Shown here: in pieces, positions 27,601 through 35,839 of the stretch
Layout: every line of letters starts with the position of its first letter
Numbering within the stretch: position 1 is the stretch's first letter
Assembly (NCBI GenBank): GCA_034508935.3
Contig: CM067443.1
Span: 106,197,515 to 106,261,514, forward strand
Reading direction: 5' to 3'
From: Berghia stephanieae
Taxonomy: Eukaryota; Mollusca; Gastropoda; Nudibranchia; Aeolidiidae
Length of the DNA stretch: 64,000 nt
The notes under the pieces: generated by a model
The model's input: the letters and a program-made list of their open reading frames with translations, nothing else
Databases searched by the model: none
Told to the model about the DNA's origin: nothing
Position numbers and translations under genes: made by a program

Positions 27601-30600
27601 CCAATCTCTTCATATAATAGTCCAAATCTTCTCAAGTACTTTTAGTGTCACTCATTTATGAGGGTGGGTGAAAAGGTAATGGGACAAATGTCCTACTGAC
27701 TTCATTTCTTTTTCATGTGACGTCATATTTGACTCAGTTGAACTTACACATGTACACTTTAAACCAAAAGTTGAAAATTTTAATTTATCAAATTTTGACA
27801 AAGTTATGGCAGTTCAAAATGGCTGCCCCCACGAATGTCCATCAAACAAGATAAGATAAGATCACAATGGAACAAGCTCTGGAGCAAGAAGTATATCAAC
27901 ATATGAATATTCAATAAAAACTTACATTTTTGTGTTGCTTTTCCATTTCTTTCATCCTTATTTCTCTTGCTTCTGCTCTTGCTGCTCTTTTAGCAGCAAG
28001 CCTTGCTTCTGCCTAAAAAAAAATTTATACAAACGTTAAAATTAGAAAGGATACAAATGCCAGTTGGGATATGATGGATGCTGCAGTTTGTTTTGCTGCC
28101 AACATAATTTTGTAATCGTGGGATGATGGTGATGATGGCAATGCTGGGGGCAATGGTGTTAATGTATATAATGCCGTTAATCAAGAGGATGCTATAGTGA
28201 TGGTGATGGTAGAGATGATACCTACTGTCTGTAATGGTAGGAATGATGATGTGGTTGCATTGATGGCTGTTATTAGCATTGATATTGTTGTGTTGATAGT
28301 GGTGGTTGTAGCATTAATATTAAAAGGTAGTGCTAATGACTTGTGGTGATGGTGGCGGTGATGGCATTGATGATAAGAGGTGATGATGCTGATGCTATTA
28401 CGTTATACTTAAGAAATTCAATGGGTGTATTGAAGATGCCATGTTGTGGATGAAGGTGTTGCAAATGAATGGATGCAGATATTGGAAAATTATCTCAAAC
28501 ATAAAATGATGAAAGAGTGTGATGGAAATTTAGGAGGCCCTTCTGTAACCTCCTCGTGCTAAGGGAACAACTGATATTTCTTAATAACCATAAGAAAATA
28601 TAACCTAGTACGGCTGCATATATACAAGAATATTGACTGGAACCTCAGGCAAATCAAGGAAGGCCACGAGAACATGGAGAGAATAAAAAGTGATAACAGA
28701 ATGGTACCTGAATGAGTAAAATGCGAAAGAAGATGAAACGTTGCTGTGCTATACTCGACCAGTGAAAAGGCAATGATGATATAGCCTTAATAACCTAACT
28801 GATAGGAAAAACAAACATCCAAGGACCTATAACTAACCCTAACAGAAAAAAAAATCCTCCAACTGCAAGCTAACCCTAATAGAAAAAAAATTTAAAAATA
28901 GGATTGCTTTGCACTACCTTTCGGAGAAAATGGCGATGGAGACCAAAAAACAATAGTCATATCAGGGAATTTTTTATTTTCACTAATGACTAATGTTAAA
29001 AGGATTGTTCTAGAGAAAAGGCCATTCAGACCCGAGTCTGAATTGTCCGTGCAATTGACCGAGTCTGAATGCTTCCGTGGCAATCGGACCGGTTATGCCC
29101 ATGGCATCGACCCTGAGTCTGAATCGCTTCCTGTGACAATTCGGACTCAGTCTAAACTAAATAGAACTCCGTGGCTAACCAGGGTCGAGTCTGAATAGTC
29201 TCCGATACTCTTCGATTCAGAATACTGCAATGCAATGCGCCCGAATGATGAACTTATCATTAGTATAAATAGTGAAACTCTCATACTATTCCGTTTGCAG
29301 TTATAGAAACCTATTGGTCTTCCTAACACACACACCATGATATCTCTAAGTCATTATAACACACACACACTATGAGTATCTCTAAGTCATTAAAAACAGA
29401 ATAATCACACACATACACACACACACACACTCCCCCCCCCCCCTTCCCCAACAACCATTTCCACAACCCAAGAGCCGGCGGCTTTTTCCCTTTGATCTCG
29501 TACCACCATGTTCTCCCCTGCGTCCAGGCTCGGTCGTTTGTGGATTACCCCCAAATCCCATTACCAGTTGATCATTTTCTCTCCGTATTCAACCAGTGCT
29601 TATTTTATTAATAGGCACCTAGTCCAGTATTATCTAATAATATTAGTATTAAACTATATTAGTACCCCAGTGGCAGGGCTCTATTGCATGGTTTGCTGTC
29701 AAGAATCACCTATTTTTATATTTAGAAATAAAACAGCATATTTCTTAAATTAAAAAAGAATTAAGATATCGCCTGTTGTCAAAGCCCGACCCATACTGCC
29801 TTTTAAATAAAACGCTCAATGCCCAAAGTCATATTATTCTCCTTTCCCCACACTTTTTTGCGGCCGCAAATGGCAAAATATATAATGTAGATTGTCATGC
29901 ATGTATCTTTTGCAACATGCTCATGGCAAATCAAATAAATCTTCCAATCATTACACAAAGACACTCTTTTATCTATGCAGGGCGAATTGATTGTTAATGT
30001 TAACAATAGTGACTACAATTGTAATCTCCCAAAAACCACGAATATTTTGATCTATTTGTTATTTTGTTTTTTTTTGTTTTTAAGGCGCTTGCAACACATT
30101 TAGGTCATATCAGCGCCAAAAAAAGGGAGAAATTAGATAGTAAAAAGTTCTAGAATTACAATTAAAAAGTAAGACAAAGGGGAATAATTAAAGGTATAGT
30201 CATCATCGGGAGTTCTAAAACGTGTTTTGCTCGCTCACTCGCCCTCCTACCACTGATAACTGACAACTGAGAACGAGCAGCTTCCCCCCACCCTACCACG
30301 CTTCACTTTCGACCCAGCTTCCACTTCCGACACTTCCTGTGATTGCGAAGGCCATTGTGGCAGGAGTCCGAATTGCCACTGGGAAGCAATTCAGACTCAG
30401 GTCCGTATTGCCACTTCGTTTTAAAATGCTACTATATATTGACAAATTGAATAAATAAACGCCTGGCAAAAGATTCACTGTGAAAATACTAATTGAAAAA
30501 GATGCTACCCGAGGAGCTGACAGAATTTCTCCCGCAAACTTTTTAACTAAACCAACATTATTGGATTCTCTCCTCACTGTAAATAGGGAGTTTAATAGAA

Positions 30601-33600
30601 ATTCTAAATGTAACTCACACACTTGAAACCAATGTCATATGAAAGAGCTGGCAACACAGATCACAAAACAGTTTGAATTTTGTTTCTATCTTGATTAAAT
30701 GTAGTTACGGCAGTTCAAAGTCTGAAATTTCAGACCGATTTTTACCCCAAAATTACCATTGCAAAGTTGTGACCAAAATCGCGTATGTTAATAAAAAATG
30801 GTTAAAACAGTCAATATGGAATTCTTATCATATATTGTATACAAAATATTCGTCTTATCGAGGACAGTGCATTTACATTAATAAAGAGGAAGATAAACAT
30901 TTCAAATTAACACATATTACATAATATGTCCAAATGTTAATAATCAAAAACTCGGCTAGACGTGAGAAACAATTTGCTAATCACTTCTGGAATTATCCCC
31001 AATATCTCACTGAAACAATTGCAAATAATTCCCCTCTTTGATTTAATACATAGAGAATAAAAAAGGTTTGAGAGTATTTAAATGAAAAGATATAAACATG
31101 TTGCGTAATGACATAATGAGTTTATTTTACCTATGGCAATTTAATTGCATATAAATAAAATGGTAGATTGAAAAAGTTCAAATAAATTGAAACAGATTCC
31201 CTATTTTAATTAGATGGAAAGTTCTGGCTTTTCAGGGGTGAGAATGACTGGTCACTAAAAAGGAGGAAATTTTTCATCCATCCATGCGACCATAACCTAT
31301 AAATTTGAATTTCACTAAAAATTACTGAGATTCATGCGATCCAAGATTTATCTCAGCAATTTCTGATACAACTCGGGTGGAATTTCAAAAGTTGAAAGTG
31401 TAATTACAACATTTGGTGGTTGTAGTAGGGACGATGATGTGGTGGTGGTTGTAGTAATAGCGGTGGTAGGGATGATGTGGTAGTGATTGTAGTAGTAGTG
31501 GTCGTATGGATGATTGTGTGGTGGTGGTGGTTGTGGTAGCTGTGGTAGGAATGGTGATGTGGTGGTAGGGATGATGTTGTGGTGGTAGGGATGATGATGA
31601 GGTGGTGGTTGTAGTAGTGGTAGTAGGGTTGATAATGTGGTGGTGGTTGTAGCAGTAGAGGTGGTAGTGATGATGGTGTGGTGGTGGTTGCAGTAGTAGT
31701 GGTGGTAGGGATGATGGTGTGATGGTGGTGGTAATATTAGTAGTGGTAGGGATGATGATGTGGTGGTGGTTGAAGTAGTGGTAGTAGGGTTGATGATGTG
31801 GTGGTGGTTGTAGTAGTAGATAATGTGATGGTAGTGGTGCTAGGGATGATGGTGTGGTGGTGGTAGGGGTGATGTGGTAGTGGTGGTGGTAGGGATGATG
31901 AAGTGGTGGTGATTGTAGTAGTAGGGAAATTCCACGGGTAACGGACTGACAAATCAGACCAAAAATGCATACATTTCGTGCTCTGAAATGCAATGTATTT
32001 ATTGTATGGAGCTAATATTTTCCATCGACGTGTATCATGTCCGCCCTTATGATATATCAAAAGGATAAAGTTGAATCTTTATCAACTTGAATTTTTTTGA
32101 TATTATAATGTTGGTAACAGACTGACATCAGAAAATCCATCTTTTTCAATTTTATATGTAGATGGATCAAACTTTCTGAAGTTAAACCTTCCAGTAACAA
32201 ATAAGTTATTTTATAGTAACCACGAGATGTTGTTCTACAACCCACTAGCAATATTTAAAAGATTGTCCAAAATTTGAATCTGCAGTCTTTGAAAAAGTGT
32301 CGGTAACGGACTGACAAATGGATGGTAACGGACTGACACCTCTGAATTTTATTACTCAGAATAACGGTTACTACATAAAATCCAGAGCAAAGAACAAATC
32401 ATGTAATTATGAGCAACACTGAATACCCAGTGTGATTGATCAAACCAATACTCTTCCTTATATGGATGTCAAGCTACATTGGGCATGATGAGTAACTCGA
32501 TGGGTGACATCTGATTACCTCAATCCCAACTTTGCTTTTGAAAAAATTAAATAATGAAATAATGATTCGTGGAGTTGAAATCTATTCTGTCACAGCCAAA
32601 CGGGAACTTTATTTCAACTACGAAATTAAATTATCAAAAGAAAAAAAAGGTAGATAAGAAAGGACTGGGGAAGTTTTAACATTCTTTTGGTACTTATTTT
32701 TGAAGCTTAATTTCTATTCTGTATTTCATCTTGATTCCTCAAGCTTAGGAATTGTCAATAGGCCATGACCGTCACTGCAAACTGGTCGATAGTATTGGCA
32801 GTCAATCTCTTCCTCATCTGCACTTGACCAGAAAGCCAGTTATAAGATCTGAGAAAGATCTTCAAAAATTTCATTTGGACCATTTTATCCTTGATTGTTA
32901 CAATTTTCCTATGCAGATTGTGGGATTTCTCTTAGAAGTACATTCTGAGGTTCTGAGGGAGCAAAATAAACTCAAGCCAATTTTGATTCCTGGATGAAAT
33001 TCACTAACAATCGACAACCTCTTTTTCAGGGTTTTTACAGGAAACTTTTCTGAATTTTCGTCCTTTCTCTTTTTTCATCTCTCACAATTCACAATTATGA
33101 AATCTTTTTCCCTTGGTGCTCGCCAAGAGTACTTCTTGTCCAAATAGTAATTGTCGATCAAATTATTTTATTTCATCTTGAAAGCCCATTTCCATGATTA
33201 AAATATTTCAAAAACCATTGGTTGATGTATTGCAGTACAGGCATAGTTTAATATGTTTTTAATTTTTTGGGAGGATTGTAGACCCTCAAAGTTGAATTCA
33301 GTATTTTACTTTCCTGTGCTGAAATGTGAGGCAGATGTGGATTTAGGTGTGCTTGGTTTACTTTCTTTTGGAGTTGTAGATTGATCGGCTTTTCTCTTTT
33401 TTTTTTTCATTTTGCTTGAAAAATCCCGTTATTTCTTTTAAGCGTCCTTTACAATCACTTTCAAGTTTTCTTTGAGACTCCTGCTTTTGTTGCCTATCTT
33501 TTTCCTAAACAATGTAATGCCCATCAGTTTTCAGTCTTTCTTGATAATTTGAACCATGGATAGAGTAGGCATCTTGAACCTGTGAATAATGAAAATTGAT

Positions 33601-35407
33601 CGAAATTACATCATAAGCTATGAAAGTCAAATCGGAATAAAAATAAAAAGCAAATCTTGTTTTCTTAAAATAATACAGCAAAACTAAGAAAATAAAACTC
33701 ATTTCTAACTTGTATCACATTACTTTGTAACAACTAGAATATGACATTAAACACAGCTAAACAGCTTGCTGACCCACAACATTTAAAGCCTCAGTGACTC
33801 AAAAGTTTTTCACATTAATTTAAATGTTTGATTTCTTTTTTTTTTCTCCCAGGGCTTCTTGCCCCTTTAACAGAAGACTACTACTGGCTCCATTGTCATA
33901 AGGACATTATAGAACAATAAACAGTGTTTTTCCCTCAATTCAAACATAGCAAAAATCTTCAAGTGATCAAAAGATTCACAAGCTTTAAAAGATTCAACTT
34001 ACCTATTGCAAAATAGCAGGCTTGATGCTGAAGGCCAGTGTTTGAAATTTTATGATCCAAATGTTTATAAAATGGCTGTTTGATCAGTTGAAACACATTG
34101 GAGTGGACATTACTCTTGAGACTTAAAAAATAACTTTTATATATTGTTTTTGAATTAAAATAGAATTAGTCAGTCAGTTACTGTCAGTCAGTTACCCTAA
34201 AAAATGTCAGTCCGTTACCCAACAAAAGTACCTTAAATGATAAATTTCTTGAAAAGATAATTTACAGTGCTAAAGCCATTCATGTAAGAACAGAAAATCT
34301 GAAATAGTGAGTCTGTACAACAATCACATCTTTCGTAGATGAAAAAATACTGTTTTAATGGTAACGGACTGACATACAATTTCCCAAGGTCATTAAAACG
34401 ACCGATGAGGACAACATTTCATTAAAATCGTAAATTTCAATGTTTATATAGGTTCCTGATACTTATAATTGTTTTAATATCAATAAACAACAGCAAAGGT
34501 GGCTATAATTTGTAGCACTTGCAAGATTTATAATATTGAGCAAATATTCTTTTCGTTCTTCAAATAGGGGATACCCTTACATAAAGCTACAATAAGCATC
34601 CTGTACCACAAATATGCAAGAAATATCCTTATATTCATAATCCTGAATGATTTTCCAACAAATTAGTACCAAATTTTAATATGTTCTTAAGGATTTGTAA
34701 AACACCCCTTCGGTTGACATTTTCGTGGAATTTCCCATTAATGGTCTTAGAGATGATGTGATGGTGGTTGAAGTAGTAGTGGTGGTGGGGATGATGATAT
34801 GGTGGTGGTTGTAGTAGTGGTAGTAGGGTTGCTGATGTGGTGGTAGCTGTAGTAGTAGTGGTGGTAGGGATGATGATGTGGTGGTGATTGTAATAATAGT
34901 GGCGGTAGAGATGTTGATGTAGTGGTTTTGGTGAGTGTTTTTTTTATTCAGTGATGATAATAATAATAGCAATGTGTCAAAAAGGAGAAAAATTTCTCGG
35001 TCTATCGATCAAACACAAGCAACGTGTAAAAATAACAGGAACATAGTTTTGTATTAGTATTATGTAATATATTACATTTACTCGTATAAATCCATTCTTA
35101 TCATTAGATATAAATTTACTTTTTGTAAACATTTAATGAATTTGTCCTTTCCACATGTTAAAGGCCTACAATGTTATTCAAATAAAAGGCCAGAAAGTAT
35201 TGTTTTGTTTTGATTTTTACTTTATAAAGCAGGCTACAATATCTTTGTTACCGAAACCTAGTAGTTATTCAGCATATAAATACAACCCAAGAATCTCTCA
35301 AATTGCCAAAGGCATAAAGAAAAAAGATTAAAATAAGCCAATCACCGTTGCTTTATTCTAATATATGATCTCTATATACCAGATGATTGAATGCTTGGTT
35401 GCGAAAG

Positions 35408-35477
<70 letters not shown>

Positions 35478-35596
35478 AGGGGGGGGGGGGAGAGTATTCT
35501 CTGCCAATATAACATTTTGAATTCTATATCAAAAAAGGCAAAAAAGGGGGAAAAAAGGAAACGAGAAATAGAAAGGAAAAGGGAGGGGGGGGGGGA

Positions 35597-35669
<73 letters not shown>

Positions 35670-35761
35670 AGAGTATTCTCTGCCAATATAACATTTTGAA
35701 TTCTATATCAAAAAAGGGGGAAAAAAGGAAACGAGAAATAGAAAGGAAAAGGGAGGGGGGG

Positions 35762-35839
<78 letters not shown>

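Noticed and set aside
29508-30006. Short open frames on both strands between the motif clusters
   Set aside because: Unrelated overlapping frames of 65-80 codons in AT-rich sequence, with no family similarity.
31385-31993. 202-codon His/Pro/Thr/Tyr open frame on the minus strand
   Set aside because: It is the minisatellite read in a stop-free frame, with no start context or similarity to a family.
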